DNA of 64,000 bases from Rhabdophis nuchalis (GCA_039707465.1 CM077643.1:39332605-39396604), one strand, 5' to 3'; numbered from the stretch's first letter, positions 41,991 through 54,215 are shown. Program-made: numbers and translations. Notes: generated by a model not told the origin, from the letters alone.

Positions 41991-42457
41991 TGTTCTGACT
42001 CCCTCCTTCACAAGACAAATGACTAAACTGACTGATACTTGGCAGCTTGCCCGGACTGACCTTGACTAGGCCTGAAGATTCTTAACGAAAGAACTTGACA
42101 CACACGAAAGCTTTGACTCTTCAGATGATACGTTGTTTCCTGCAAACCTACTCTTCACAGAGGATTTCTTTTAAAGCCTCTTGGGAGGGGCCAGTCAATT
42201 AGGCAGCTGATACACATTATCTCCGCCGGTTGCATCTTTCTGCTAATTGACGTTGCCTCCTCTCAATCCTTCTTAGCCTGACATCAGGGACAAAATGGGT
42301 TTCCTGCTCCCCACTACACCAAGCCCCAGGTGCCTCCTGATGCCTAGCCGGGCTCTCTGCTCTCTCACTCTCGGCCTCCTCCTCTAGAGCAGACTCATAG
42401 GACTTCTCGCTAGAGGAATCCATCAGCAGCTCATCCGGAGACGACTGGGCCACAACA
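41991..42457 (-). mobile_element. Solo LTR with coding-like 5' part
   Basis: Begins TGTTCTGAC and ends CACAACA, flanked by AAAAC at 41986-41990 and 42458-42462, a 5-bp duplication. No internal region is present. In minus orientation the first 240 bp hold an open frame with ELLMDSSSEKSYESALEEE and VRLRRIERRQRQ, shared with the LTR at 50813-51393. Orientation is inferred from that frame. Confidence 0.82.
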
Positions 42458-42489
42458 AAAACTAAGGAACAATTTAACAACAACCAGAC

Positions 42490-42771
42490 CAGAGGTGGCA
42501 TTGAGCTGGTTCGGACCGGTTCGGGTGAACGAGTAGAGGAAATTTTGAGTAGTTCAGAGAACTGGCAAATACCACCTCTGGTTGGTCTGGCCCTCCCCCC
42601 ACCCCATTGTTCCTTGTCCTATATTCCCTTGTTGTTTAGCTCAGCTGATTTGTGTGGCAGAACAGCTCCGCTCACCAGCGCTGACCCTGAGGGCGGTCTT
42701 TGAGTGCTGCGCATGCATGCAAAGTGCACTCTCATAGAACTGGTAGGAAAAGATTTGGTATCCCATCACTG
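42490..42771. mobile_element. hAT-type MITE (CAGAGGTGGTATTC family, variant)
   Basis: Left end CAGAGGTGGCATTGAGC, right end complementing to CAGTGATGGGATACC. Flanks AACCAGAC and AAACAGAC match at 7 of 8. The middle differs from the main family. Confidence 0.85.
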
Positions 42772-42779
42772 AAACAGAC

Positions 42780-44470
42780 CCAAAGCCACAAACACAACCC
42801 ATAAAAAAGAACATTAAGCAACATTGACCAGCAGATCTGGTAGATAATCCTAGACCTTGGCTTTCCCAAGAAGTAAGATGGGCGATTTGGGTAAAAAGAA
42901 ATGATAGGATATGCTTATATAGAGATTTTCGTTTCCTATTATATGGCTATCATTTGATTCAAGTTTCAAGAGAAGGATTTGTGGAAGGAGGTAACATTTC
43001 TTTTTTCTTTCTTTTTAATTCACCATCTCATTCTACAGCTTTGTGTCTGGGGCTGCTGATGACGCTTAAAATTTAAAGGCCAAGGTCATAAAGAGATAAC
43101 AGAGGTATTATGAAAAAGCAATGTGCTTTTGGATTTCCAGAACATCTCTCAGTAAGTCAAGTATTGCTGGTTAACAACTGAAGGAGTGTCTAGTTCATAA
43201 ATACAATTTTAAAAAGTCTCAAAAAATCAAATTAAGACTTGCAGTTTCTAGAACCCAAAGACCAAATCAGGATAGATTAGAGAACAATATACAAAATATG
43301 TACTATAAACAAGAATCCCAAGATACTTTGGTTCACATATTAGTATCCCAGCAACTTTTACTGTAATTAGCTGGTTAACACATAGCAATGAAAAGAAGAT
43401 TTTAACAGTCTGACTGGGGACAATGATCACACATTATCAATGTTCCTCATTTACCATTCATACACTGGTTATACTTTTTCAAAAATGGGGGTTGCCACTG
43501 GAGTAACTTTACTTTACAGCCAGTCCTACAACCTGTATTAGTTTTCTAGAGGATCAATGTAAACTCAGACTTGTTGGCCAAGCAGGGACAAAAATAGCCC
43601 CCCAAAAATGATGGAAATCTGGAAAACTTCCCCCTTGTTAGTCAAAAGGAGTGTTGATTCACCACCAGCCTATCAGGTACTCAGGAGTTATTTATTTATT
43701 TCATTTTTATTTATTTCATAAATAAGGAGTTGAGGGCATAGTGGCACAGGGAAAAAATTAACAACTTAATGGGCAGCCATCAAAACTAAATTAACTAATT
43801 AAGAGCTAAAAGCTACACACAATCAGGAACCATCTAAATGCAATGCGCTAAAAAGCCCAGTGAAGAGAGAAAAGTTCCCAATTGATGAGTTCCAGCATGA
43901 AGCCAAAAACTTGGAAGACTAAAGCTCTGGTCACAATGACCGACATATATTGCATCTTGCAACATTATCCTGGGATACATATATTTACAAGCGTAACCTA
44001 GTGATTAGTTTAGCTTCAAATAATATATTAAAATGTGCTTAAAATAAAAAGAAATGCTAGCCAAAATCAGCCAAGGTCAAGAAAATTGGCTAAAGTTCAC
44101 CTTAAGTTGATGTTTGGCTTCAATATGTTAAAAAAATGGCTGTTTGGAAGCCAGAGGAGTTTGAAAATAACTGGGTTATCCAGCAGTGAGCGGTAAGTAC
44201 AGAGAGCTCCTTCTGTTTGCAAACAGGGATTTGAGTATTTAGCCTTCAGCTACAAAGACTTGTACAAAGAGAACAGGATTTATTAGAGATTAGTGAAGCC
44301 CATACAAAGGTGAACGTGTGATTGGCAGGCATTGCCAAATGGTCACTCAAAGGCAAACTCAGAGGTATCCAGCTTGTTTTGTTCTGACCTTTTATTAAAA
44401 ACCATCTGGTGAGTTCAGTGATTTTTTTTTCTGGTCCTTGAAAAAAGATCTGATGGAAAGAATCTTTATT
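42780..44470. other. Repeat-poor stretch without a recognised gene
   Basis: Only 43885-43980, related to 34420-34640, is shared with the window. TTTATTT-rich DNA lies at 43685-43730. No exon-like frame. Confidence 0.35.
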
Positions 44471-44584
44471 GACCACTAGCTATACCCGGCCACGCGTTGC
44501 TGTGGCCCAGTCTGGTTAAATGGCTAACCAATCTGTGTGTAGATCTACACCTGCACACATACACCCAACCACCATATAAGCCCC

Positions 44585-45066
<482 letters not shown>

Positions 45067-45091
45067 CCTTATTTCTGCCTCTCTATCTGTC

Positions 45092-45768
45092 CCTTGGGGG
45101 TCATCTAGTCCAACTCCCTGCTAGGCAGGAAGCCCTATACCCATGATGGCGAACCTATGGCACGGGTGCCACAGGTGGCACACGGAACCATTTCTTAGGC
45201 CACTCGAGGCATTGCCCTGTCAGCTTCAGTTTGTATGTGTGCCCTGGCCAGCTGATTTAGGCCTTCTTTTGAGGCCATTTTTTGCCCTCTGGAGGTGGGG
45301 GAAGGCTGTTTTCACCCTCCCCAGGCTCCTATAAACCCCCTGGAGCCTGGGGATGACGTAAAAAGCATGCCAAATGCAGGGGGTCATGCACATAGCATTA
45401 TGGATGTGGCACACCTGTGCACATCGCACCTGCACTCCCCCTGCAATTAGCAAGTGAGCCAAAAAAGGTTAGCCATCACTGCCCTATACCATTTCAGACT
45501 AATGGCTATCCAACATCTTCTTGAAGACTTCCAGTGTTGGGGCATTCACAACTTCTGGAGGCAAGCTGTTCCACTGATTAATTGTTCTAACTGTCAGGAA
45601 ATTTCTCCTCAGTTCTAAGTTGCTTCTCTCCTTGATTAGTTTCCACCCATTGCTTCTTGTCCTGCCCCCAGGTGCCTTGGAGAATAGCTTGACTCCCTCT
45701 TCTTTGTGGCAACCCCTGAGATATTGGAAGGCTGCTATCCTGTCTCCCCTAGTCCCTCTTTTATTAAA
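45092..45768 (-). pseudogene. CR1 3' end unit 1 inside the Helitron, split by hAT
   Basis: GGGGTCATCTAGTCCAACTCC, the hAT insert at 45141-45481, then the rest of the CR1 C-terminal frame on the minus strand ([35 protein letters not shown]). The 5' break is TTTTATTAAA / CTGTA, as in copy 1. Confidence 0.85.
45141..45481. mobile_element. hAT-type MITE (CAGTGATGGCGAACC family)
   Basis: Left end CCATGATGGCGAACCTATGG, right end complementing to CAGTGATGGCTAACC. Perfect 8-bp duplication CCCTATAC at 45133-45140 and 45482-45489, inside CR1. Orientation is opposite to 40214-40586. Confidence 0.94.
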
Positions 45769-46579
45769 CTGTAGTTCTCCCTGTCTCTCTATTCCCCTAT
45801 CCACCTACCTACTGTAATACAATAATACAATAGCAGAGTTGGAAGGGACCTTGGAGGTCATCTAGTCCAACCCCGCTGCTCAAGCAGGAGACCCTATGCC
45901 GTTTCAGACAAATGGTTTTCCACTCTCTTCTCTCTTCAGTGTTAGGGCATCCATAACTTCTGGTGGCAAGATGTTCCACTGGTTAATAGTTCTCACTGCC
46001 AGGAAATTTGCCCTCAGTTCTAGCTTGCGTCTCTCCTTGATTAGTTTCCACACATTGCTTCTTGTTCTGCCCTCAGGTGCTTTGGAGAAGAGCTTGACTC
46101 CCTCTTCTTTGTGGCAACCCCTGAGATATTGGAAGGCTGCTATCCTGTCTCCCCTAGTCCCTCTTTTATTAAACTGTATTTCTCCCTGTCTCTCTATTCC
46201 CCTATCTACCTACCTACTGTAATACAATACTACAATAGCAGAGTTGGAAGGGACCTTGGAGGTCATCTAGTCCAACCCCGCTGCTCAAGCAGGAGACCCT
46301 ATACCGTTTCAGACAAATGGTTTTCCAGTCTCTTCTCTCTTCAGTGTTGGGGCATCCATAACTTCTGGTGGCAAGATGTTCCACTGATTAATAGTTCTCA
46401 CTGCCAGGAAATTTGCCCTCAGTTCTAGGTTGCTTCTCTCCTTGATTAGTTTCCACCCATTGCTTCTTGTTCTGCCCCCAGGTGCCTTGGTGAATAGCTT
46501 GACTCCCTCTTCTTTGGGGCAACCCCTGAGATATTGGAAGGCTGCTATCATGTCTTCCCTAGTCCTTCTTTTCATTAAA
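45769..46579. repeat. Two tandem units of about 405 bp (Helitron spacer plus CR1 end)
   Basis: Units 45769-46173 and 46174-46579 each contain CTGTA-TTCTCCCTGTCTCTC, CCTACCTACTGTAATACAATA and a CR1 3' end read on the minus strand, finishing at TTTATTAAA or TTCATTAAA. The spacer is Helitron sequence, so duplication happened within the Helitron. Confidence 0.9.
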
Positions 46580-47024
46580 CTGTATTTGCTGTCAGATGGG
46601 TGATTCTTTGTTACAGTTTGGTTCAGTTCGTATTAAACAGTTTAAAGCAGCTGCCTGTCTCCGTTTTTTTTACCTCAGAGAACAGTCCTGAGCAGAATTC
46701 CCCCCCCCCCATGGGCCACCTGGGAGTTTGCTGTCCTCTGTGCCTTTTTGGCCCCAAGAGGCCGCCATATGAGGCCTTTTCCAACACTGGCAGTTGAAAA
46801 GCAGTTTGATGGGTGTGGCTACAGGGTTGTTTACACACATTCAGTGGGTACATTTTTTTGTGTGTAATTTGTACACAACTCACGCGTGCTAGGCACAAAA
46901 TGATTTGGTATTCTATTATCCGAAGTGCTTCGCTACATTGTGTGAAAGTTTGGTTTAAATCGGTCCAGTACTTTTTGAGATTAGTGGATTCGTACAAACT
47001 ATTTTACATTTTTATTTATATAGA
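46580..47024 (-). other. Helitron copy 2, 5' part
   Basis: Colinear with 20706-21030 of copy 1 around GGCCACCTGGGAGTTTGC, GGCCCCAAGAGGCCGCCATATG and the terminal TTTTATTTATATAGA. No Rep or helicase motif appears on either strand. Confidence 0.8.
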
Positions 47025-47064
47025 TAAAGCACCTGTTGAGGTGCTTTATGGCCATACTTTCCAA

Positions 47065-47106
47065 ATAGTTGTTAAGCCACTGGTCATAAGTCAAGGACTA
47101 CCTGTA
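47065..47106. mobile_element. End fragment of the TAGTCCTCGACTTA DNA transposon
   Basis: CATAAGTCAAGGACTACCTGTA-type right end only, next to the Helitron boundary. Confidence 0.55.
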
Positions 47107-47557
47107 ATTGTGAATTGTTGATGGAAGGGGTAAACAGGTTGTCAGAGCTGCAGCCATCTTTTCTTTTGGGTCTTTGGCCTGCCACACTTTCTATTATTCT
47201 GCTATGCATTTTCTATTGTGGGAAAATGGGAGGGGGGATTGTAAGGAGTCACATACTGTGTAGCCACAACAGCATTCTTTCTAGAAAGCCAAGGTCATCC
47301 TTTGTCTCTGCACTGCTGCACCTGACTGGAATTGAATGGGTGGAGCTGCCAGCATGGCAGTGGGAGATTGGACCATCCGATGGACTTGTGGGTGTGGGGG
47401 AAAGATCTTGAAATTTCAACTGGGTGGGGAAAACCAGGAAGCTTTCAGATTCGGGTTTTCCCGGATGTGCCAACATGGCTCTCTTAATAAATTGGAACTT
47501 AGAGGAATACTTTGCCTTGGACTGTAATTCACTTTTGGATGCTATTTGGAACCCTGA
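47107..47557. other. No recognisable feature
   Basis: No frame with motifs; no shared repeat. Confidence 0.35.
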
Positions 47558-47559
47558 CA

Positions 47560-47771
47560 CAGATGGTATTCAGCTGGTTTAGACCAGTTGGACTGAACCA
47601 GTAGTAGAAATCTCCATCCACCCGCTCTGGCTCTATGCCGTCCTATTTAAGCATGTTTTCAAGCTGTGCACATGCGTGTAAGCTGCGTGTGCGATCAAAG
47701 CCATGTGTGGAAGCTGAGCACATGCTCACATTTGTGAACTGGTAAGGAAAGTAAGTTAATACCACCCCTGC
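47560..47771. mobile_element. Probable hAT-type MITE (CAGAGGTGGTATTC family, variant)
   Basis: Left CACAGATGGTATTCAGCTGG and right complementing to CAGGGGTGGTATTAAC. No clear duplication. The centre with CACATGCG words resembles 17702-17957. Confidence 0.6.
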
Positions 47772-48099
47772 AGGGGTATGTTGTGTTCATATCGCTGCAT
47801 CAAAATCTTTTTGTGTACACTACAGAGAGAAGTATCTTAATACAACTTGATTTGATACAGCTTCTATCAAATGTTGCCTGCGTTTGTGGGAGATATGATA
47901 TTTGTGAGTGGTATAACACTTAAGCAATAAACACAAGAATACATATATACTGTATTTGTGAAACACACATTAAAAGCCATATTGTATTTATGCAAATAAA
48001 TGCATCAGTAATAATAGACCTGCAGATGAGGAGAAAAATAGCTAAAGAATTTGGTGCTGGAAGCTACACTGCACAAAAACTGGAACAATTAATGTTTAT
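47772..48099. other. No recognisable feature
   Basis: AT-rich; no frame or repeat recognised. Confidence 0.35.
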
Positions 48100-48312
48100 A
48101 TTTTAGTCTAGATTTTAACATCGGGATTTTTAGGGGATTGGTTGAGATTTTAATATTTATAGCTTAATTTTTAGCACAGGAGATTCTAATTTAATTTATT
48201 TTACTATTGTATTGTATGTATTGTTGCTTGGTATTTTAATTCCCTGTGAACTGCCCTGAGTCCATCTGGAGACAGGAGCGATATATAAATCCAATAAACC
48301 GTAAACCGTATA
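48100..48312 (+). mobile_element. L2-like LINE 3' UTR fragment
   Basis: TTTTAGCACAGGAGATTC, then CTGTGAACTGCCCTGAGTCC and GACAGGAGCGATATATAAATCC match the ends of other L2-like copies. No coding part remains. Confidence 0.7.
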
Positions 48313-48343
48313 ATATATTAGTTATTCAAAAACAAGAGCAAGT

Positions 48344-48636
48344 CAGAGGTGGTATTCAGGCAGTTCTGACAGGTTCTGGAGAACCGGTAGCGGAAATTTT
48401 GAGTAGCTGAGAGAACCAGAAAATAGGCTGGCCCTGCCCCCACTGCCTCCCAGCCTCCCAGCCGATCTTCTTTTGTTGCCCTGAACAGGGGAACGGAGCT
48501 GGAAAGCAGGTTAGTGGGATGGGGAGGGAATGGGGATTTTGCAGTAATCTTCCCCTGCCATGTCCACAAAGCTACACCATGCCCACAGAGTCACGCCCAC
48601 AGACCCAGTAGTAAAAAATGTTGAATCCCATCACTG
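48344..48636. mobile_element. hAT-type MITE (CAGAGGTGGTATTC family)
   Basis: Left end CAGAGGTGGTATTCAGG, right end complementing to CAGTGATGGGATTCAAC. Flanks GAGCAAGT and GAGCAGGT match at 7 of 8 (48336-48343, 48637-48644). Confidence 0.9.
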
Positions 48637-48644
48637 GAGCAGGT

Positions 48645-49007
48645 AATATAGAAATTCTAAAATATAGGGAGAATTTAGATGTAAAGAAGGAGAGAAGCAC
48701 ACTTGCTTTCCAAATATTTCCACCATAGAATCTGTTGGAAAAGATTGTGCATTTTATTTTATTTTTATTTTGCAACAGTTCATTTTCTTTTGAATTATGA
48801 GGTCGATTCTTGTGCCAGAAAGCTGTTCTCTTGGAACAAAGCCTACCGAATCCATTGGTCAAAATGGATTCGTGAAGTTTTAATGGTTGCACAAAATGCA
48901 CCATTATATGAAGTTTGATGAATGCCTTCTCCTAATGGCAAACTGTTGATGAAGCTGCAGTATTGGACTCGCAGTGTTGTCTGATTTATCCTATCAACTT
49001 CATGACC
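48645..49007. other. No recognisable feature
   Basis: AT-rich; no motif-bearing frame. Confidence 0.35.
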
Positions 49008-49015
49008 AAAACTGC

Positions 49016-49267
49016 CAGTGGTGAGATTCAATTTTTTACTACTGGTTCTGTGGGCGTGGCATGGCTTAGTGGGCGTGGCTTGGTGGGTGTGGTGGGGGAA
49101 GGATACTGCAAAATCCCCATTCCCTCCCAATCAGCTGGGACTCAGGAGGCAGAAAATAGATGGGGGCAAGGCCAGTCAGAGGTGGTATTTATCAATTCAC
49201 CAAACTACTCAAACTTTCTGCTACCAGTTCTCCAGAACCGGTCAGAACCTGCTGAATACCACCTCTG
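49016..49267. mobile_element. hAT-type MITE (CAGAGGTGGTATTC family), inverted
   Basis: Left end CAGTGGTGAGATTCAATTT, right end complementing to CAGAGGTGGTATTCAGCAGG. Perfect 8-bp duplication AAAACTGC at 49008-49015 and 49268-49275. Confidence 0.95.
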
Positions 49268-49328
49268 AAAACTGCCCTTTAGAATTCTGATTGGATTATT
49301 CTGAAATTCAAATGAAAATATAAATATC

Positions 49329-49752
49329 TTGCAAGACCGCCTCCTGTTGCAAGACCGCCTCCTGCTGCCAAATACCTCCCAGCGACCAGTTCACTCCCAC
49401 AAAGAGGGCCTCCTCAGGGTGCCGTCGGCCAGACAATGTCGGCTGGCGACCCCCAGGGGGAGAGCCTTCTCTGTGGCAGCTCCTACCCTCTGAACTACGG
49501 ATGATCACGGACCTACATCTCTTCCGTCGGGCCCTGAAGACACACTTATTTTGTGCTGCCGGCCTGTCATAGTTTTAAAGTGATTTTAGTATGGGGTTTT
49601 TAAACGCAGGCCAATTATATTTAATTCATTTTAACATACTATTTTAGCTTTTGTATTACCCATTTTTATTATGGCTGTGCACCGCCCTGAGTCCCGAAAG
49701 GGAGAAGGGCGGTATATAAATTGAATAAAACTGAAACTGAAACTGAAACTGA
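49329..49752 (+). mobile_element. L2-like LINE 3' end with duplicated 5' junction
   Basis: The fragment covers the last codons (complement-free plus strand GACCGCCTCCTGCTGCC, ACCTACATCTCTTCCGTC) and 3' UTR (CACCGCCCTGAGTCCCG, AGAAGGGCGGTATATAAATTG). It ends in four ACTGAA-type hexamers. Its first 18 bp are repeated in tandem at 49329-49346 and 49347-49364. Confidence 0.88.
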
Positions 49753-50812
49753 CTCTTTATTCTCTATATCATTTCTGCCAGACACTTAAATATTCTAGAT
49801 ATGGAATTCCTTCTCTTCTCAGTCACACTTGATGGCAAGCTTTGCAAGTGTTCTGGTCAGATACTTCTTCAGCTTGAGTTAAAGTGATACTGCTATGCCA
49901 TCTGCTCTGTTTTGGTATTGATGTTCTGTATAGCATGTTATTTAGTTATGTATTTGTTAGATATTTATCCTGTGTTTGACTCAGGAGTTCAAAATGCTCT
50001 TTCAGTAATTAGAATGTAGTGTTGCAGGCTGGCTCTACTCACTGCCAGGAGTTCGAATCTGACCAGCTCAAGGTTGACTTCACCTTCCATTCTTCTGAGA
50101 TCAGTAAAATGAGGACCCAGATGTAAGTATAACAAAGGGAATACATATTTAATTCTGCATGTAGTAATGGCAGCAAGAATAGTGTTTACACAACAATGGA
50201 AACATGATGAGGTCCTAACAGATGTAATTAAAAAAAATATCAAAATGTGCAGAGATGGATAGATTGACACTTAAGTAAAGAAAAGAAGGAAAGAGATTTT
50301 TTTTAAACATGGGATTTATTTTACCAATGGTTAACTAACAGAAACAGAGGTAGAAACTAAAAAGATTTTTAAAAGGTAATAAAATTTTGTACTAACATTT
50401 TTGCAAGATGGACAAACTAATTGTATTATTATTCTGTGATTAATATTGACATGTTTATTAAGACTACTAGTAGGAGTATGGTTATTGTTATATTTCTATT
50501 TAAAATTAATTGTGCTGGGACGATATGCTGTTCAGATAGACATGGAATCTTTTATGATTTTAAAGAAAAAAAAGTACCAATAAAACATATATTCAATGCC
50601 AGGTGCCAAGCACCCACATTTTGACCATGTGACTGCTTGGCTACTGCAACAGTTGTAAGTGTGAAAACCAATCGTAAGCTTTTTTTCCCAGTGCCATTGC
50701 AACTTCAGTCATTAAACGAATGGTTGTACCTACCTGCAATGGTTGCAGGTCTACCTGCAATGTATATAAAATAATGTTTATGATATAATGTTAACATAAT
50801 ATTAATGATATC
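49753..50812. other. SINE fragment 50018-50127 and DNA transposon end 50600-50735; rest unrecognised
   Basis: 50018-50127 carries the SINE body AGGAGTTCGAATCTGACC, GCTCAAGGTTGACTTCACC, AAAATGAGGACCCAGATG on the plus strand. 50600-50735 resembles the right half of 17214-17598 (TTTTGACCATGTGACTGC, ATTAAACGAATGGTTG). The frame at 50421-50624 has no motif. Confidence 0.5.
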
Positions 50813-51393
50813 TGTTCTGACCCTCGGCCTGTGAATAGACCAGAACACAGGCTTGGCTGTTTGCCACTGTTCAATTATTGAGATAACGAATTCTTTGGCT
50901 GAGAGCCAGACAACTCATGTTCAATAGAGTAGCTCTGTAGCAACCTTTCACACAGATAGTACAAATGAACAGGCACGGCTAAAATACACAGATAGTCCAA
51001 ATGAACATGGCTAGAATACACAGACAAACTTTCTTGGCTATTAATTCAAACAGTTGTTTCCTGCAAATGTCCCCTCCCAATGCCCCACCTATAAGCTCTC
51101 TTGGGAGGGACCTATCAACAACCACCTGGTGTGTAATCATCTCCTGTGAGTCTGCCTATAGAGTTGCTGCTTCCATTTCTCAGCCCTTCTCAATCGAGCA
51201 TCAGGGACAATGCCTTTGATCCTCCCCACTGCTCCATGCCTCAGGTGCTTCCTGGTGGCCAACCAGCCTCTCTGGTTCCTGCTCTGACTCTGAACACTCC
51301 CCAAGGTCTCCCTCATCTTCCAGGGCAGACTCATATGGTTCCTCACTATCCGAGTCCATCAGCAGCTCAGTCGGACCCTGCTGGGCCATAACA
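50813..51393 (-). mobile_element. Solo LTR with coding-like 5' part
   Basis: Begins TGTTCTGACC and ends CCATAACA. GATATC flanks both sides (50807-50812, 51394-51399); five or six of these bases form the duplication. In minus orientation the first 250 bp encode ELLMDSDSEEPYESALEDE and, after a frameshift, PDARLRRAEKWKQQ, matching 41991-42457. No internal region remains, so recombination between two LTRs is inferred. Confidence 0.85.
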
Positions 51394-51406
51394 GATATCT
51401 ATATAC

Positions 51407-51806
51407 CCATGGTGGTGAACCTATGCCATGCATGCCACAGGTGGCACACAGAGCTCTCTCTGCAGGCACGCGAGCCGTTGCCCCAGCTCAGCTCCACCAC
51501 ACATGTGTGCATGCCTCCCACCAGCCAGTTGGTTTTTGGGTCTCTGTCATGCATGAATGGGGGTGGGATGCATGCGGGAGACATGCGTGCATGTATGGGG
51601 GTGGGGCATGCAACATTTGGAACAGGTGTCTGGAGAATTTATCCAGGACTGCTAAACAGAATGAGAAGGAAGGAAGGAAGGAAGGAAGGAAGGAAGGAAG
51701 GAAGGAAGGAAGGAAGGAAGGAAGGAAGGAAGGAAGGAAGGAAGGAGGAAACCCAAATAGTATTTTAGCTTTTGGCACACGATGACAAAAAGTTTAACCA
51801 TCATTG
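51407..51806. mobile_element. hAT-type MITE (CAGTGATGGCGAACC family) with GGAA array
   Basis: Left end CCATGGTGGTGAACCTATG, right end complementing to CAATGATGGTTAAAC. Perfect 8-bp duplication CTATATAC at 51399-51406 and 51807-51814. Confidence 0.93.
51664..51747. repeat. (GGAA)n microsatellite
   Basis: About 21 perfect GGAA units inside the hAT element. Confidence 0.97.
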
Positions 51807-51824
51807 CTATATACTGTATATAAT

Positions 51825-52325
51825 GCGCTTCAAGGTTGCGCTTCAAGGTTTTGACAACTATCTTTAAAGCGCTCCATGGCTCGGGGCCTAGTTATATGCG
51901 AGACCGCCTCCTGCCCCATACATCCCTTAGACCAATACGCTCCCACAGAGAGGGCCTCCTCAGGGTGCCGTCGGCCGGACAATGCCGACTGGCGACACGC
52001 AGGGGGAGAGCCTTCTCTGTGGCGGGGCCAGCCCTCTGGAATGACCTGCCCCCTGAATTACGTACCATCACCGACCTCCGCCTCTTCCGCCAATGTCTTA
52101 AGACATATCTGTTTCAACAAGCCGGCCTAGCCTAACCTCCCATGGGGACTTTTAGATAGTTTTAAATTGGGTTTTTAAAATTTGGTTTTAGCGCAGGATA
52201 GGTTTATTTAATAGTTTTTAAATTATATTTATTGTATTTTGTATGTTTTTTAAATTTCCTGTGCGCCGCCCTGGGTCCTCTGTGGAGAAGGGCGGGATAT
52301 AAATTTAAATAAATAAATAAATAAT
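51825..52325 (+). mobile_element. L2-like LINE 3' end with duplicated 5' junction
   Basis: The frame 51836-52135 gives RFKVLTTIFKALHGSGPSYM, FSVAGPALWNDLPPELRTIT and LFRQCLKTYLF, nearly the end of 25906-27891. The 3' UTR ends GGAGAAGGGCGGGATATAAA and (AAAT)n. The first 13 bp (GCGCTTCAAGGTT) occur twice at 51825-51850. Confidence 0.92.
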
Positions 52326-53057
52326 GAACTTCCAATGTCAAAAGAACCAATGCGCCAGAACTTGGGATCAACTTACAGATATATTTCTGGTGCTCTCTTC
52401 TTATTTTAATTCCACATTCCATTGCCTTCTATAGCTAGCATATAGTGTAAGGTGGAGTGTGGTTGCTTGATACATTTGGCTATTTGACCTCTAACTATGT
52501 GGTTCTGCAACATGCCAGATGATATCTAATGGAAAGATTAATCAAATCTATTCATCCATCCAACTTGCTAAGTGCGCATACAATTCCCAGTGACCATCTG
52601 GAGAAGAAATGTATTAACAAGTTTCTTCTCCCCTTCCCAATGCAACATGTAAATATCCTTGAATGAGCTTAATTTTTATCTTTTATCTGCAACCATCTGT
52701 TTCTTATTGTTCCACTTGCTTCCAATTAGATTTTAGTCTCAGTCATCATTAAATAAGCTTCAGTTTAGTTTACCAAAGGAAGACTTAAATGTAAGAACTT
52801 GTAATACATGGGATTTTGCTCAGAAAAGTTTGTGATTTTGTATAGAGTGTAGATGCACTGAATGCCAGATGTTTATACAGTTGAAAACTCCTGCTTGCAA
52901 AAGTCAGGTTTGGATGGTCCAAAATAGGAGAAACATCTGCAGGAGAAGTATAATTTGGAATAAGATTTAGATGCCCAAAACATCAGTACAAAGAATTTGA
53001 GAGGGAGGACTCTACTCTAATGGCTTTAGATACTTGGTGCTTAATTAGATTATAATA
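52326..53057. other. No recognisable feature
   Basis: Repeat-poor, AT-rich; no exon-like frame. Confidence 0.35.
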
Positions 53058-53290
53058 GTAAGAGCAATAGCACTTAGACTTATATACCTCTTCAAACTGC
53101 TTTTACAGACCTCTCTAAGCAGTTTACAGAGTCAGCTTATTGCCCCCAACAATCTGGATCCTCATTTTACTGACCTCGGAAGGATGGAAGGCTGAGTCAA
53201 CCTTAAACTGGTCAGGATCGAACTGCTGGCAGTGGAAGGCAGATTTAGCCTGCGATACTGCATTCTAACCTTTGCACCACCATGGCTCTT
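53058..53290 (-). mobile_element. tRNA-derived SINE (TATATAAGTCTAAG-tail family)
   Basis: Tail complement AGCAATAGCACTTAGACTTA, body GGAAGGATGGAAGGCTGAGTC, head complement TTCTAACCTTTGCACCACC. Confidence 0.82.
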
Positions 53291-53890
53291 AAAACATTGT
53301 AGCAATTTACAATTTACTAATACCTTCCAATTTCCCAATGTTTATTACGTTGATTTTCACCTATCTGCATCCTAGGGAAGGATGCTGATAAATAAATCTA
53401 TGTATGTAATAATGTAACAAATTTCTAGGAAATTTATATTGTTAAGAAACAATGTAATAACAAAGACTGTAGGAAGTGTTTAATGAAATAGTAAAATCCT
53501 CGGGTTTGTTTTTAAAAATTCATTTACTAATCAAATCAGTGGTTTTTGACCTTAAACTATTTAATTACAGCTGTTGCTCTGCTGTGGAAATCCTGGAGCT
53601 GAATTTAAGGATTTTTCCATAAGATATTCAGAACAAAGCTTAAAAATATATGCAGATAAATATGCAAGCCTTAAAACGGCAATGGTGATATGTTATATTC
53701 ATAACCAGCTGGGGAAACTTTCATAGTTATAACCAGATATTTCATCTCTAAGTTAAGCAGGCTGGGATTCCCCCTTCCTAAATACATAGTTTCATTTGTT
53801 TGATTTTCTTTTTTAATATTGTGCTTTCCTATGTGAATAATTTTACATTTGTCACTTTGAATTTCTCTCTTTCTAAACACACACACACAC
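53291..53890. other. No recognisable feature
   Basis: AT-rich without a credible frame; a short CA run ends the stretch. Confidence 0.35.
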
Positions 53891-53892
53891 AC

Positions 53893-54215
53893 CAATGGTG
53901 GGTTCCAGATCCCATTGCAACTGGTATGGTACAACGGGGCCCAGTGTCCACCACAAGAACACATGCAGCACAAGCACACATGCACGCAGTGCGAACATGC
54001 ATCCTTACATCCTGTGACGCTCCACGATGCTCCAGCTGTTCAGCGGAGCATCGTGCAAGCACTGTACTCTCCCTGCACATGCATGGAAGCTCCAAAGAGC
54101 TCAAATACAGGTAAGGATGGTGGGCAGGTGGGTGGGCCCTCCGGAGCACCGGAATAGTACCTGGTGCTCCTGGCAGGCACTGGTATGCCTGAACTGGGGC
54201 ATACCACCTGCAACC
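53893..54215. mobile_element. Possible hAT-like MITE
   Basis: AATGGTGGGTTCCAGATCC at the left and GGCATACCACCTGCAACCC at the right are partly inverted, with ACACATGCA-rich centre as in related elements. No duplication is seen because CA tracts flank it. Confidence 0.4.
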
